64,000 bases of DNA from Bradyrhizobium diazoefficiens (GCF_016599855.1 NZ_CP067041.1:4650001-4714000), one strand, 5' to 3'. Positions 50,208 through 60,505 are shown, numbered from the stretch's first letter. Notes: a model not told the origin generated them from the letters alone. Translations and numbers: made by a program.

Positions 50208-51102
50208 GAGCAGATTCTGATCAGGCGCGATCATAACCGGCAGCGGTGAAGAAGTTCAGACACTGTTGGGGGGTGAAGGCGGCAACGGCTGCGGCGATGG
50301 CGTCGAACAAGGTCTCGATTGATCTGGCAGCCGCCTTTCGAAGGGCTGCTTTGAGCTTGGCGAAGGCCATTTCGATCGGATTGAGGTCGGGGGAATAGGG
50401 CGGCAGATAGAGGAGGCGGGCACCTGCCGCCTCGATTGCGATGCCGACCTCGGCGCGCTTGTGTGCTGCGAGATTGTCCATCACCACGATGTCGCCCGGC
50501 TTTAGCGTCGGTACGAGAACTTGGGTCAAGTAAGCCTCGAACGCCAAACCATTCATGGGACCGTCGAGGACCATTGGCGCAGTCATGCCGGTCGCCCTGA
50601 GCGCGCCGACGAAGGTGGTCGTCTTCCAATGGCCGTGTGGGATCGCTGCGACACAGCGCTGGCCGTAAGGTGAACGGCCATAGAGCCGCGCCATCTTGGT
50701 CGAGGCTCCCGTCTCGTCGATGAATACCAGCCGGTGGATGTCGATCTCAGGCTGAGATGCCTTCCATGCCGCGCGTTCAGCGGCCACGTCGGGCCGATCC
50801 TGCTCGCTGGCGTGCAAAGTTTTTTTTGAAGGTGATGTTGCGGCGATCGAAGAACCGCCAGACCACGCTCGGCGCGAAACGCTCGCCGTGGACTTTGAAG
50901 AGATGGTCGGCGATCTCGGCCAGCGTCATGTCAGGCGTAGCCCCGACCAGGGAGAGGATCTCTGCAGCATGCCCCTCGATCCGGGCCGAACGCCGGTCTC
51001 CGCCCTGTGCTCCCGCCTCACAAGTGCCGGTGCTTCGCCACTCGCTGACCAGTTCGATCGCTGTTGAGGGCGCCACGCCGAACCGGCCGGCAGCGCCCCG
51101 AC
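50208..51102 (-). mobile_element. IS630-family element, truncated by IS copy 2
   Basis: The left end is placed just after a TA dinucleotide (50206-50207), the target preference of IS630/mariner elements. The right end is lost: the transposase reading frame is cut by the IS that begins at 51103. The missing part does not reappear after that IS (52948 onward), so this is not a simple insertion but a rearranged junction. Confidence 0.75.
50221..51102 (-). pseudogene. IS630 transposase, two frames, N-terminus removed
   Basis: The upstream frame has a helix-turn-helix (SRGAAGRFGVAPSTAIELVSEW) and the downstream frame the DDE core: [19 protein letters not shown] and [14 protein letters not shown]. 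The frames join at a run of eight A (T at 50820-50827), the usual place for programmed frameshifting in this family, so the shift itself may be natural. The first ~20 residues are replaced by IS sequence, so the product is probably inactive. Confidence 0.8.
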
Positions 51103-51129
51103 TGTCATTCGGCCTGCAATATTGACCCC
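51103..51129 (+). repeat. Left terminal repeat of IS copy 2 (type b)
   Basis: Starts TGTCATTCGGCC and ends TATTGACCCC; exact reverse complement of 2174-2200. Confidence 0.9.
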
Positions 51130-51211
51130 CGCATTGCCTCACTAAAAATGTTACCGGACAACTTCCCTGTCGAGTCTGGGGCGGAGCTGCCGAATCAGTT
51201 CGGTGGCGGCT

Positions 51212-52897
51212 ATGGCAGGGAAGATCAGCATGCGCGCAAAGCGCGAGATCACATCCGCGCTGGCCGAGCGTTATCGGTCGAGCGGGCGGCTCGAGAAGGG
51301 ACGGATCCTAGACGAGCTGTGCGCCGTTACAGGCTGGCATCGCAAGCATGCGGTACGTGCACTTCGGCCACGCGGGACAGTTGGGCCGGACAAGGTCGAG
51401 GCACCGCAAGAGCGCAAGCGTAGATATGGCGCGACGGTCAAGGACGCGATGACAGCGCTGTGGGAAGCGTCGGATCGGGTGTGCGGCAAGCGGCTCAAGG
51501 TGATGATCCCGACCTTGCTGCCTGCTCTCGAGCAACATGGCCGATTGCAGCTTGGCCAGTCGGACCGTGATCGTGTTCTGGCCATCAGCGCCGCCACCAT
51601 CGATCGCCTGCTCGTCGATGTGAAGATCGCAGCGAGCGGCGGCAGGCGGCGCCGCGCCGGATTCTATTCGGCAATCCGGCGCGAGGTCCCGATCCGTACG
51701 TTCAATGACTGGAACAGCCCGGTGCCCGGCTTCTGCGAGGTCGATATGGTCGCCCATGGCGGCACGTCGGTGGCTGGCTCGTTCATCCAAACCCTGACGA
51801 TGGTCGATGTCGCCACCGGCTGGACGGAGTGTCTGCCGCTGCTGACGCGGGAAGGTTCGCTGGTCGTCGAGGCGATCAACCGCGCACAGGGCCTGTTCCC
51901 CTGGCTCTTGCGCGGCGTTGACTTCGACAACGACAGCGCCTTCATGAACGACGTCGTCGTGCCATGGTGTCGCCAACAGAAGCTCGAAGTCACGCGCTCG
52001 CGCGCGTACAAGAAGAACGATCAGGCGTTCGTCGAGCAGAAGAATGGTGCCGTCGTCCGCCGCCTCATGGGCTATGGCCGCTTTGATGGCGTCGAAACGG
52101 CCCGCGTGATGGGGCGCCTCTATGCGGCATCACGACTTTACGTCAACTTCTTCCAGCCGTCGTTCAAGCTGAAGGAGAAGCGCCGCGAAGGGGCTAAAGT
52201 GATCAAGCGCTATCATCTCCCATCGACGCCCTACGAGCGTGCATTAGCGCATCCCAAGGTGACCGCCGCCGTGAAGACACGGCTGCGCGATCAGTATCGA
52301 TCGCTCGATCCGGTCGCGCTGTTGGCCGAGATTCGCGCAACCCAGGACGAACTCGGCAATCGCGTCGATCGTCGTGCCGGACAGGCGCGCGGCCTGCAAT
52401 CCGCTCACACGAGCAACGCGCCGGTGACCGCGGCGACGTTCGCGAAGACGCTCGGCAAGAGGGTGACCGCCGGCGAGCCGCGTGCCACGCACCGGCGGAC
52501 TCGTCGGCCCTATAAAACCAGGGTTCGCATGCCGTCCAAGCTCGACCCGCATATTGCTGCGATCGAGGGCTGGCTCGCGGAGCAGCCGCAACTGACGGCG
52601 CTCGCAATTGTCAGCCGGCTGAGCGAGAAATACCCTGAGGAGTTCGGAAAGAGACAGCATTCGATTGTGCAACGTCTGCTGAGGGCGCTCAGACGGAGGG
52701 CTGCCGAACGGTTGGTCGCCCAAGGCCCGCTCGGCGATGCCACGACCGCTACCCCATTGCCCGGGGTTGTGGACGGCTCGGGCTATGTAGGGCCCGACCC
52801 GCCCACAGCCCCTCTCGTCGAGCAAGCGGGGAAAGCCATCTGGCGCGGCCGATCAATCGACATCGGATCGTCATCCGCAATGGCGCCATCAGGGTAA
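51212..52897 (+). CDS. DDE (rve-type) transposase
   Basis: 561 residues from ATG 51212. Residues 1-60 are a helix-turn-helix region (KGRILDELCAVTGWHRKHAVRAL). The integrase core has CEVDMVAHGG (Asp), GVDFDNDSAFMN (Asp) and QAFVEQKNGAVVRRLMGYGR (Glu). A basic C-terminal part (ATHRRTRRPYKTRVRMPSKLD) may bind the ends. Size and single-gene layout resemble the integrase-catalytic transposases often filed under ISNCY or similar groups; exact family is not certain. It is probably the active source for both IS copies. Confidence 0.88.
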   Translation: MAGKISMRAKREITSALAERYRSSGRLEKGRILDELCAVTGWHRKHAVRALRPRGTVGPDKVEAPQERKRRYGATVKDAMTALWEASDRVCGKRLKVMIPTLLPALEQHGRLQLGQSDRDRVLAISAATIDRLLVDVKIAASGGRRRRAGFYSAIRREVPIRTFNDWNSPVPGFCEVDMVAHGGTSVAGSFIQTLTMVDVATGWTECLPLLTREGSLVVEAINRAQGLFPWLLRGVDFDNDSAFMNDVVVPWCRQQKLEVTRSRAYKKNDQAFVEQKNGAVVRRLMGYGRFDGVETARVMGRLYAASRLYVNFFQPSFKLKEKRREGAKVIKRYHLPSTPYERALAHPKVTAAVKTRLRDQYRSLDPVALLAEIRATQDELGNRVDRRAGQARGLQSAHTSNAPVTAATFAKTLGKRVTAGEPRATHRRTRRPYKTRVRMPSKLDPHIAAIEGWLAEQPQLTALAIVSRLSEKYPEEFGKRQHSIVQRLLRALRRRAAERLVAQGPLGDATTATPLPGVVDGSGYVGPDPPTAPLVEQAGKAIWRGRSIDIGSSSAMAPSG

Positions 52898-52920
52898 CAT
52901 TTGCAGATGCGGCAATACGA

Positions 52921-52947
52921 GGGGTCAAATTTGCAAGCCGATTGACA
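52921..52947 (+). repeat. Right terminal repeat of IS copy 2 (type a)
   Basis: Starts GGGGTCAAATTTGC and ends GATTGACA; exact reverse complement of 361-387. Confidence 0.9.
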
Positions 52948-53352
52948 CGGCTTGGCATTACGCAGGCTGCATCATTCAGTCCCTCCTTCGCGGCGTACCG
53001 TTACGGCGTTCGCAAGAAGCCCTTCCGGATCGTTCGCTCAGGTCACAGCGCTGCGTTCGCGACCCTGAGGCAAGCCATGCTTCACCGCAAGCCCGTTCGG
53101 TTGAACTATTCGGGTAAGGAACTGGAGGTCTGCCCGTACGTCCTCGGCCACGCCATGGGCGAGGAGCGAGTCTTCGCTTTGGAGGTGGCCAGTAACGGAA
53201 AAAAGGGATCAGGAGACCCCAATTGGGTATGTCTGCGGATTCAGGCCGTGCAGGACGTCCGCCCTCTGGATCGCGCCTGGACCGCCGCCGTCTACCCCGG
53301 TCGAATTCAGCGCTGTGTCGACCAGGTGCATATGGACGCAACTCGTCCGTGA
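52942..53352 (+). CDS. WYL-like protein, copy 2 (5' end in the IS)
   Basis: The frame opens with TTG inside the IS terminal repeat and reads LGITQAASFSPSFAAYRYGVRKK before the shared body. It keeps about 16 more native residues than copy 1. The body again has LRQAMLHRKPVRLNYSGKE and VCLRIQAVQDVRPLD. The native N-terminus is missing and could be the partial gene at 1-360. A likely product from the IS start would be 136 residues. Confidence 0.5.
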   Translation: MTRLGITQAASFSPSFAAYRYGVRKKPFRIVRSGHSAAFATLRQAMLHRKPVRLNYSGKELEVCPYVLGHAMGEERVFALEVASNGKKGSGDPNWVCLRIQAVQDVRPLDRAWTAAVYPGRIQRCVDQVHMDATRP

Positions 53353-53950
53353 GGAAGAGCGCCTCCTAGCGAGCGCCTGGTCGCCAGCCCGCGCTCGACA
53401 TTTCTTGAGGCTGTTGCCCACCGCATGGAAGGGATTTAGCCGTGGCGGACGCAGTTCATCCGAAGTCCACGCCGCCGAAGACGGACACCATCGCTACCGG
53501 ATTGGATCCTCAGGCGGTCGCCTTGTGGAAGCGCTGTTCCCAAGGGAGCCTTAGCGTCCTCAGCGCAAAAGCCCCGTCGCCAAGAAGGGCCTGAACGACG
53601 AGCATGATAGCCCACACGAACGGCATCTCCCATCCGCCTTCCACGAACCAAAAGCTCTTGCGCAACATCCAGAAGTGGGTTGCACCTATCATCATCGGAA
53701 GCGTGTAGAGGCTGACCCACCTGGTGTAGAGACCCAGCAGAAGCAGGATCGCGGACGCAAATTCCGCGCTGAGGGTGTAGGCCAATATCCACTCGGGATA
53801 TCCTGCCTTGAGAAGTCCGTTCCACCAGAGCCCGATCGGCTTGAGAACGAACTTGCCGTAGAGGGCGGCAATGAAAAGGCCAGCAATCGTGACGCGAAGC
53901 AGCAAAGCGGCATAAGGCGCCGTACGTTGGTCAATCATGGGAGCGCACCT
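52997..53950. repeat. Duplicated segment copy B (WYL-like gene plus DoxX gene)
   Basis: Partner of 2201-3160, same order and orientation, about 90% identical by eye. Homology stops just upstream of the DoxX start on the right side of both copies. Confidence 0.85.
53510..53938 (-). CDS. DoxX family membrane protein, copy 2
   Basis: 142 residues, four membrane helices, nearly the same sequence as the copy at 2718-3146 (for example LLRVTIAGLFIAALYGKFVL and GGWEMPFVWAIMLVV). Substitutions are conservative (Phe/Leu, Met/Ile, Arg/His), suggesting both copies have been under selection. Its genomic partner in both places is only the WYL-like gene on the opposite strand. Confidence 0.85.
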   Translation of the reverse strand: MIDQRTAPYAALLLRVTIAGLFIAALYGKFVLKPIGLWWNGLLKAGYPEWILAYTLSAEFASAILLLLGLYTRWVSLYTLPMMIGATHFWMLRKSFWFVEGGWEMPFVWAIMLVVQALLGDGAFALRTLRLPWEQRFHKATA

Positions 53951-54023
53951 TGAAATGCATCGAAGCGTCGTGAGCGTGGCCCATCGGCACCAATTACAAG
54001 CCGCCCGATATGGCCGCGGACAT

Positions 54024-54470
54024 CTACTTCTGAGGCGGCGGCTTGGGCATAGCCGAAATCAGGCGGATCTTGAGCTTGCCACCTTCGGTCACGTAGGTAG
54101 CGGTCCAAATACCGCCCGTTTCGATTGGCGCGCCGCTCTGATTCTTCCCGGACAGCCGGTAATTGCCGATGGCGAGAGCCATGTCGGAGCCCAGGGGCCA
54201 CGCTTGGTCGACGGTGATCTCCTCGTGGTCGAATCCGGCCTTGAAGGCGCCCTGATAGAACTCCGCGATGTCGGAGCGCGGCCCTGCCGGATTGACGTGA
54301 ATGCCGCCCGTCGCGAACAGCGCGGCGATGCCGGCGCCGTCGTGCTTATTGAAGCTCGCCGCATACTCCGACGCGACTGCTTCGACCTTCTGCTTCGGAT
54401 CGTTCTCGGCGGCGACCGCAGGCAGCGACAAGGCCGTCAGGAAAATGCATGAGAGGCAGGTCCGCAGCAT
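54024..54470 (-). CDS. Exported SnoaL/DUF4440-like protein
   Basis: 148 residues from ATG 54470. A signal peptide (MLRTCLSCIFLTALSLPAVAA) is followed by a cone-shaped NTF2-like domain: VEAVASEYAASFNKHDGAGIAALFA, then GGIHVNPAGPRSDIAEFY, and a strand-rich end GIWTATYVTEGGKLKIRLI. NTF2-like proteins bind small hydrophobic ligands or act as isomerases. It is periplasmic. The 460 bp upstream of it show no gene. Confidence 0.8.
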   Translation of the reverse strand: MLRTCLSCIFLTALSLPAVAAENDPKQKVEAVASEYAASFNKHDGAGIAALFATGGIHVNPAGPRSDIAEFYQGAFKAGFDHEEITVDQAWPLGSDMALAIGNYRLSGKNQSGAPIETGGIWTATYVTEGGKLKIRLISAMPKPPPQK

Positions 54471-54933
54471 CGCAATTCCTCCTCGAAAATTCGTTGTTCT
54501 GAAATCCGTCCCCACCGGGAAGTTCATCGATCTCACATCAATTCGGAAGCGGGGGCAACCGATTCAGGCGTTGCGGCGCAACATCTCTCAGCGCGCATCG
54601 ATCATCTCGGAAGGCCGATCCCTTCCTGAAGAACGTCGGGGGGCCGTACCGACAGAGCCGAAGGAGGCTGCGCGCAGCGCGAGACTAGGGCAAAGCGTAG
54701 GTTTCGTGGTCCACGGACCGAGTACCCTTCGCGACGTGAGCCAATCTCAGACGTGCGCTCGGCAACTCGAAAGTCCGCGCTTCTCCGCGATGCGCCACCC
54801 GCGGATCGGCTGAAACGAAGCAACTTGAGCCGAAGACGCCGTGTATTGCGCCTATTCCGCATATCTCTCATCCGATGCCTTCGGCTTGTTACGGCTTGGC
54901 CGGATCTTCCGGAGCGGCGCACCTTCGAAAAGC

Positions 54934-55463
54934 ATGTTTCAGGACGATTTGGCCGCAATGGCCCAAACATTGAGCCGGTGGGCCGACTACCGGATTCTGC
55001 GGCGTCTGGTCGCCAGACCCGCGTACGTGCCGACACCTGGACAGGACGTCAGGATCGGTGTCCTGCTGGACACCGAGACGACCGGCCTCGATCACGCCAG
55101 GGACGAGATCATCGAGCTCGGGATGGTCAAGTTCGACACGCGGAGGACGGCCGCATCGCCGGCGTCCGCGACGCGTTCTCCGCCTTCAACGAGCCGAGTG
55201 CGTCGATCTCCGCGGAAGTGACGGCACTCACCGGCATCACCGACGAAATGGTTGCCGGACACGAATTCGACGATGCCGCCATCACGGCCTTCGCCGAAGA
55301 CGCGGTCATTGTCATCGCGCACAACAGCGGGTTCGACAGGAAACTCGCCGAGCGCTATTGGCCCGTGTTCGAACACAAGGCCTTCGTGAAGGCCCCGCTC
55401 GTAGACATTCCCATTCATCCACCGCCTCGCGCATGGCTTTGGAACCACGGCTGGATAGACTAA
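54934..55463 (+). pseudogene. DEDD 3'-5' exonuclease (PolC/DnaQ-like), frameshifted and truncated
   Basis: From ATG 54934 the first frame gives an N-terminal helix and exo I motif (VLLDTETTGLDHARDEIIELGMVKFD). Near 55138-55142 the match moves to another frame (DGRIAGVRDAFSAFNEP, LTGITDEMVAGHEFDD, then exo II AHNSGFDRKLAERYWPVF). The exo III region with its His and Asp is absent; the end reads unrelated residues before the stop at 55463. The gene is dead in two ways. Confidence 0.72.
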
Positions 55464-55756
55464 AAACCTCCGTTTGGAGATCAGGCAAACATAGGGGCGG
55501 TTTCGTACACAGCGTGATCTATCATACGTTTGATCAGCCTCGCCCGAGCTGGACGCCAGAATCGCTGTCGGCGCCTCAAGACTCGATTGTCGTTTCGCGT
55601 TCAATCGGAGTCTCCGTGTCGGAATAGGGCAGACATTTCAGACGGCGCTTTCCGCTTCCCCGGAGTCAATGCTGGTTCCAACGGAGTCAGTTGGCCGCGA
55701 TTACGCTTCCATCGGAGTCCCTTGGCGCATGCTCCGTCAGCGGTTGTGCATTATAG
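55464..55756. other. Spacer with four GGAGTC repeats
   Basis: GGAGTC occurs at 55607, 55662, 55683 and 55714. No gene is seen. Spaced short repeats of this sort occur inside transposon ends, so it may be an IS remnant. Confidence 0.4.
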
Positions 55757-55793
55757 TTGACAATTGCGAACGTTTTGTGTACTACAATACACA
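55757..55793 (+). promoter_or_regulatory. Promoter and operator candidate of the toxin-antitoxin pair
   Basis: A -35-like TTGACA and a -10-like TACAAT are separated by 20 bp, longer than ideal. Over the -10 region TGTGTA-CTACAA-TACACA is a 6-bp-arm palindrome reaching the A of the toxin ATG (55793), a typical antitoxin-binding site. Confidence 0.5.
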
Positions 55794-56083
55794 TGCTCGA
55801 GGTCCGCCAGACAGACACCTTTACGAGTTGGCTCCGGGCGCTCAAAGACGCAAACGCCGTTGCGCGGATTGCCGCCCGCATCCGCCGCCTCGAACTTGGC
55901 AACCTGGGCGATGTGAAACCGGTTGGCGAAGGCGTCAGCGAGCTGCGGATCGACTACGGGCCCGGGTATCGCATTTACTTCATTCAGCAGGGCAATACCG
56001 TAATTATCCTGCTCTGCGGTGGCGACAAGCGGACCCAGAACAAGGACATCAGAGCCGCCAAGCGGATGGCGAAGGAGGTTTGA
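55793..56083 (+). CDS. RelE/HigB-type toxin (addiction module killer, Gp49 family)
   Basis: A 96-residue basic protein with the pattern of HigB-like mRNA interferases: FTSWLRALKDANAVARIAARIRRLELGNLGDVKPVGEGVSELRID, then YRIYFIQQGNTVIILLCGGDK. The Tyr/Arg pair in GPGYRIYF and the Lys near the C-terminus are the usual functional residues. It is placed before its antitoxin, the order characteristic of hig-type modules, with one base between stop and next ATG. Confidence 0.87.
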   Translation: MLEVRQTDTFTSWLRALKDANAVARIAARIRRLELGNLGDVKPVGEGVSELRIDYGPGYRIYFIQQGNTVIILLCGGDKRTQNKDIRAAKRMAKEV

Positions 56084-56084
56084 T

Positions 56085-56444
56085 ATGCCCCTTAAGACAA
56101 CCAAGTTCGACGTTCAGGACTACCTTAAGACGCCGGATCAGCAGACAGCCTATCTGGAAGCAGCGCTCGAGAGCGATGATCCTTCCTTCATTGCTGCCGC
56201 TATCGGAGATCTAGCCAAAGCTCGGGGAGTTTCGAACTTCTCCCGGGAGACTGGATTGAGCCGCGAAGCGATCTACAAGACATTTCGCGTGGGCGGCAAT
56301 CCAACGCTTGATACATTAAGCAAGGCGACGAATGTTCTTGGCTACAAACTAACTCTCGTGCGGAAAGATCGGATCGTTGACTCGTTAGTTCGCCGCCCGA
56401 GCGGCCAGCGCGCTACGGCAACCAAGGCAAAGAAGCGTGCTTGA
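56085..56444 (+). CDS. HigA-type antitoxin (helix-turn-helix)
   Basis: A 119-residue protein: an N-terminal extension (FDVQDYLKTPDQQTAYLEAALE), then a helix-turn-helix (FIAAAIGDLAKARG; SNFSRETGLSREAIYKTF) and NPTLDTLSKATNVLGYKLTL, the form of addiction-module antidote proteins. The Lys/Ala tail is disordered. It should bind the upstream palindrome and repress both genes. Start AGGAGGTTTGATATG overlaps the toxin end. Confidence 0.87.
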   Translation: MPLKTTKFDVQDYLKTPDQQTAYLEAALESDDPSFIAAAIGDLAKARGVSNFSRETGLSREAIYKTFRVGGNPTLDTLSKATNVLGYKLTLVRKDRIVDSLVRRPSGQRATATKAKKRA

Positions 56445-57297
56445 GGCGCGGACGTGACCTGGCTGGATGCCGCTGATGGAAAGCAGCCTAGCCGCCAGGA
56501 AGCGCTCCAGTCATCTCCAGGAGCTTTCTGAGATGGAGCGCCGCACGGCGGAGGGACCGCCTTGCGGGCCTGCGGCCACCCGCAGGGGCGATAGACTCCG
56601 ATTGAAGCAGAAAGGCCCAGATCGAACGAGAAACGACATCGATAGTTGCGGCAGGCCGACACTTCTTCGGAGATGCCTCATTATGCGAGAACTGGCCCCT
56701 TTGATTTATGCGAGATGTCGTTTCTGGTTGGATCTGAGTCTTTCGCGCTCTATTCGAGTCTACGCCAGCAAATGACGAAGCCCTCTTTTGGGCGTAGCAT
56801 CCTTTGGGGACCGAATTTGTTCGGGCGTCCTTTAGGGCAACGGAGAGATATCCTGGTCGTCCGCCCGCTGAGGTCTCTGATGGCTTGCTCTATTGCCGAG
56901 GTCCTCGATCGCATTCTTCACGAATGGAGTCATAGATGAGCAACGAACCAAGCTCTGATAAGCCCGGCGGAGTCTGGAATTGCTTCGGCTGTCCTTCGGA
57001 GATCCGGACCGACAACAGTGAATTGGTCAGCAGCGTATCGAAAGAAGAACTCCTGCAGTCGTTGGTCGTACAGCCCGGAGCCGCGGCCGCGGCGCCTTCT
57101 TCCGGTTGACCCCTATCGAGGTGACCCCTGCTCTGTCGCATGCTGACCTCTAACGAAGATCCGGGATGTCCCCGCCGAGCCATCCTCAGCGACAGGAGGT
57201 GTCCACGAGCGAAGATGAAATCCGGCACTGTCTGCTCGGCAGGAGGGCGCGAGTTGCTCAATGATATGCCCCGCTCGGGGAAAACGTTGGCCGGAAC
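56445..57297. other. Intergenic stretch, no gene supported
   Basis: 853 bp. Frames present on both strands lack motifs and look like out-of-frame or random translations. AT content rises near 56,690-56,800. It lies between the toxin-antitoxin module and an integrase fragment and may contain an old junction. Confidence 0.4.
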
Positions 57298-57624
57298 ATG
57301 AACCGAAATCGACGTCTCGGTGCGCTCTGGCTTGGTGTACTCATCTCCGAGCGAGGAGCCGCGGACGGCACGATCGAGGCCTACGAAGATGACTTGGACT
57401 GCTATTTCCGTTTCCTTGCCGGCCGAGCGAAAGACCTCGCTGAAGTCAGCAGCGTCGATATCGCCGATTACCTAGCATACCTCGATGGACGGGGTTATGC
57501 CCGCACCACCATCGAGGGGCGCCGCGCGGTCATTAGAGCCTTACATCGTTTCCTTCATGCGGAGCGAATCACCTTCCGCGACTGCCAGACGCGCGCGGGC
57601 TGGGTCATCGGGATCGGCCCCTGA
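57298..57624 (+). pseudogene. N-terminal fragment of a XerD-like tyrosine recombinase
   Basis: About 95 residues of the SAM-like (core-binding) domain: LGVLISERGAADGTIEAYEDDLDCYFRFL, then SVDIADYLAYLDGRGYARTTIEGRRAVIRALHRFLHAE. The catalytic domain with Arg-His-Arg-Tyr is absent; the frame ends in unrelated residues at 57624. The antisense nuclease gene overlaps its end, marking the deletion junction. Confidence 0.7.
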
Positions 57625-58454
57625 TAAGTGTTGGCCGGCAGCCAGAAACCTGCGCGCATTTACCGGATCGCCGCGAGCGGCGGCGGATCTTGCTGCTCGC
57701 AGTAAGATGGTTCGCCGCAGACCGGATGACGGGGCTACGCCCTTGACGTCGATGATTTCAGCCGCAAGCTGCGCCAATTCATCTTTTTTACTTAACTCAG
57801 GGAAGACGGAACGTTGAAGGGCTCGTTCATAGCGGTGCGCGACGTCACGTTCGATTGCTTCAGCGAGGCCCTCATCAAGAATATTGGATTTCGGCTGAGT
57901 CGCATGATCTACGCCTGCTGGAATGATGATGTTCGCTTTTTTCAATTCTTCGACAACGCGCTCGGCGACCTCACCTGGCATTGTACGCTTCATTTGCCGA
58001 AGCGCGATAATATCGAAATGCTTTTCCTTTATTTCAGGAAAACATCAATGCGGCGCGTGAGTTCACGCCAGCCAAAAACAGTTACGCGAAAAAGCCCCTC
58101 TTTGGCATGCGTCTCGGAAATCGCATTAACGTGGTCCGTGACGGCGACGTCGTTATCCGCAGTGGTCGCAATAATGTATGTGTTGAGGGTGGGACGGAAT
58201 TTCTTGGCTTCCTTGATTTCCGCATTAATTTCCGCAATCGTCAGCTTGGTCGGCGGCCAAATGCGTTTTCCTTTGCATTGAACACCGGAGTCGGCGCCAT
58301 TTTGCTTTCCGTAAATGTCGATGCCCTTTTGCCGCTGGCCGCTTCGCCCGTAGCGGACGAGTTCTGGGTCCTTCCAGATGCGTGAAAAGAGATCGGCGCA
58401 GATCTCCTCGAATTTTTCCCAGCTTGCCGGCGGGTGAAGTTGTTCGTCAGACAT
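57541..58454 (-). pseudogene. PD-(D/E)XK restriction-type endonuclease, one frameshift
   Basis: From ATG 58454: WEKFEEICADLFSRIWKDPELVRYGRSGQRQKGIDIYG and GVQCKGKR form a PD-(D/E)XK nuclease (Asp46, Gln59-x-Lys61) as in Mrr-type and effector nucleases. At 58039-58042 the minus strand has four T where five would keep the frame. The shifted frame then continues EKHFDIIALRQMKRTMPGEVAERVVEELKKAN and a helical C-terminal part to 57541. Joined length is about 300 residues. It is defence-type. The N-terminal nuclease domain alone may still be made. Confidence 0.7.
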
Positions 58455-58605
58455 GGACCCGACTGTTTCGACTCATTACCTGGGTTCTAGGGTAGACCTA
58501 AAGAACATTTTGAGAACAATTTCAATGTTTTGGCGAAGATTGGAGTTCTTCAACCCATCGAAAAAGAGGACATCTATGAGGACTTTAATCAGCTCAATTT
58601 CTTAG

Positions 58606-59875
58606 ATGAATCTTCCGTATGCATATGAGATATTTATGCTTATGACAGAATACTCAAAGGACAAAAAAGAGGACATTTCTGCGGCTCCAGATCGCGGCGA
58701 GGCGGTTTTTTCAATGGAACCGCTCCTCATTAGAGAGGATTCTCGCCATCGGGGCGGGCTGACCGATTTGGCGGTCGAGCTCGTCGCCAAGTCGGCCGGT
58801 TTCAAGAGAAGCTTGCCGCAAAGCCTGCTGGGCTCTTTGGCTGATCTCGTCCGAGCCATGAACTGCTACTACAGCAACCTCATCGAGGGTCACGATACGC
58901 ACCCGGTCGATATCGAACGCGCCCTGAAAAACGACTATAGCGCCGATCCCAAAAAGCGCGATCTTCAGCTCGAAGCCAAGGCACATATCGTGGTGCAGCG
59001 CTGGATTGACGAAGGCAATCTTCGCGGTCGCGCTGTGACCACGGACGGCATCCGGGATATCCACCGTCGCTTCTGCGAACATTTACCCGACGCGATGTTA
59101 TGGATCGAGGAGCCCGACACAAAAGAGCGAATTCGCGTTGTGCCCGGCGAATTGCGGCTGCGCGACGTCAAAGTGGGACGTCATATTGCCGTCAGCCCAG
59201 GCGCTGTCCCACGCTTTCTTGCTCATTTCGAGAAAACATACAGCGGTGTTGGAAAGGCTGACGCCATTTTGGCCACCGCCGCCGCGCATCATCGCCTTTT
59301 GTGGATTCACCCCTTTCTCGACGGCAATGGCCGGGTCACGCGGCTGATGTCGCACGCAATGCTGTTGGACGGTCTCGATACTGGCGCCGTTTGGTCGGTG
59401 GCTCGCGGGCTTGCTCGAAGTGATGGCGCATATAAACAGCATCTCACCCAATGCGATCTTCCGCGGCGCAATGACTTGGACGGTCGAGGCAACCTTAGCG
59501 AGGAAGCACTCGCCTCGTTTACGCGTTTCTTCCTGGAGACCTGCATAGATCAAGTCAACTTTATGGACTCGCTGATGCAGCCAGATCGGTTGCGTACGCG
59601 CATATTTCTATGGGCGGAAGAGGAAACGCGCCTCAGCAAACTTCCACCGAAAGCGGGCGCTGTGGTTGAAGCTATCCTCTATCGCGGCGAACTCCCGCGC
59701 GGCGATGTCGCCAATCTTCTCGATCTCACACCACGTCATGCCCGGCGCATCGTTTCGGAACTTCTTAGCCGTGGCGTCCTAACCTCAAAGGGATCGCGCG
59801 ATCCATTGCTGCTAGCCTTCCCCGCCACCCTCGCCTCGCGCTGGATGCCTGGACTATTTCCGGAGCACACGACGA

Positions 59876-59883
<8 letters not shown>
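58606..59883 (+). CDS. Fic family protein (AMP-transferase), class II
   Basis: A 425-residue protein. The Fic active site is HPFLDGNGRVTR with catalytic His235 (residues 235-246). An N-terminal inhibitory helix S90-N-L-I-E94-G is the (S/T)xxxE(G/N) motif whose Glu blocks ATP, so activity should be self-restrained. A C-terminal winged-helix-like region (LPRGDVANLLDLTPRHARRIVSELLSRGVL) is common in this class. It lies next to a nuclease gene and overlaps a partner gene by 8 bp. Likely a regulator of, or a toxin against, a cytoplasmic target. Confidence 0.87.

Positions 59884-60505
<622 letters not shown>

Larger units (their letters stand above)
51103..52947 (+). mobile_element. IS element copy 2 (DDE/rve transposase), 1845 bp, intact gene
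   Basis: Terminal repeats at 51103-51129 and 52921-52947 start TGTCA and differ at four of 27 positions. The single transposase gene is intact. Left neighbour is the truncated IS630, right neighbour the WYL-like gene copy 2. No target duplication pairs its own two flanks (CGAC and CGGC). The right flank does start with CGG, matching the bases left of IS copy 1. Confidence 0.9.

Noticed and set aside
361-52947. A classical composite transposon
   Set aside because: The flanks offer only a 3-bp match (CGG), and the exchanged terminal repeats fit homologous integration between IS copies better. Mobility of the whole segment is not excluded.
55607-55719. CRISPR-like array from the GGAGTC repeats
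   Set aside because: The repeat is only 6 nt with irregular spacing (55, 21 and 31 nt) and no cas genes are present anywhere in the window.
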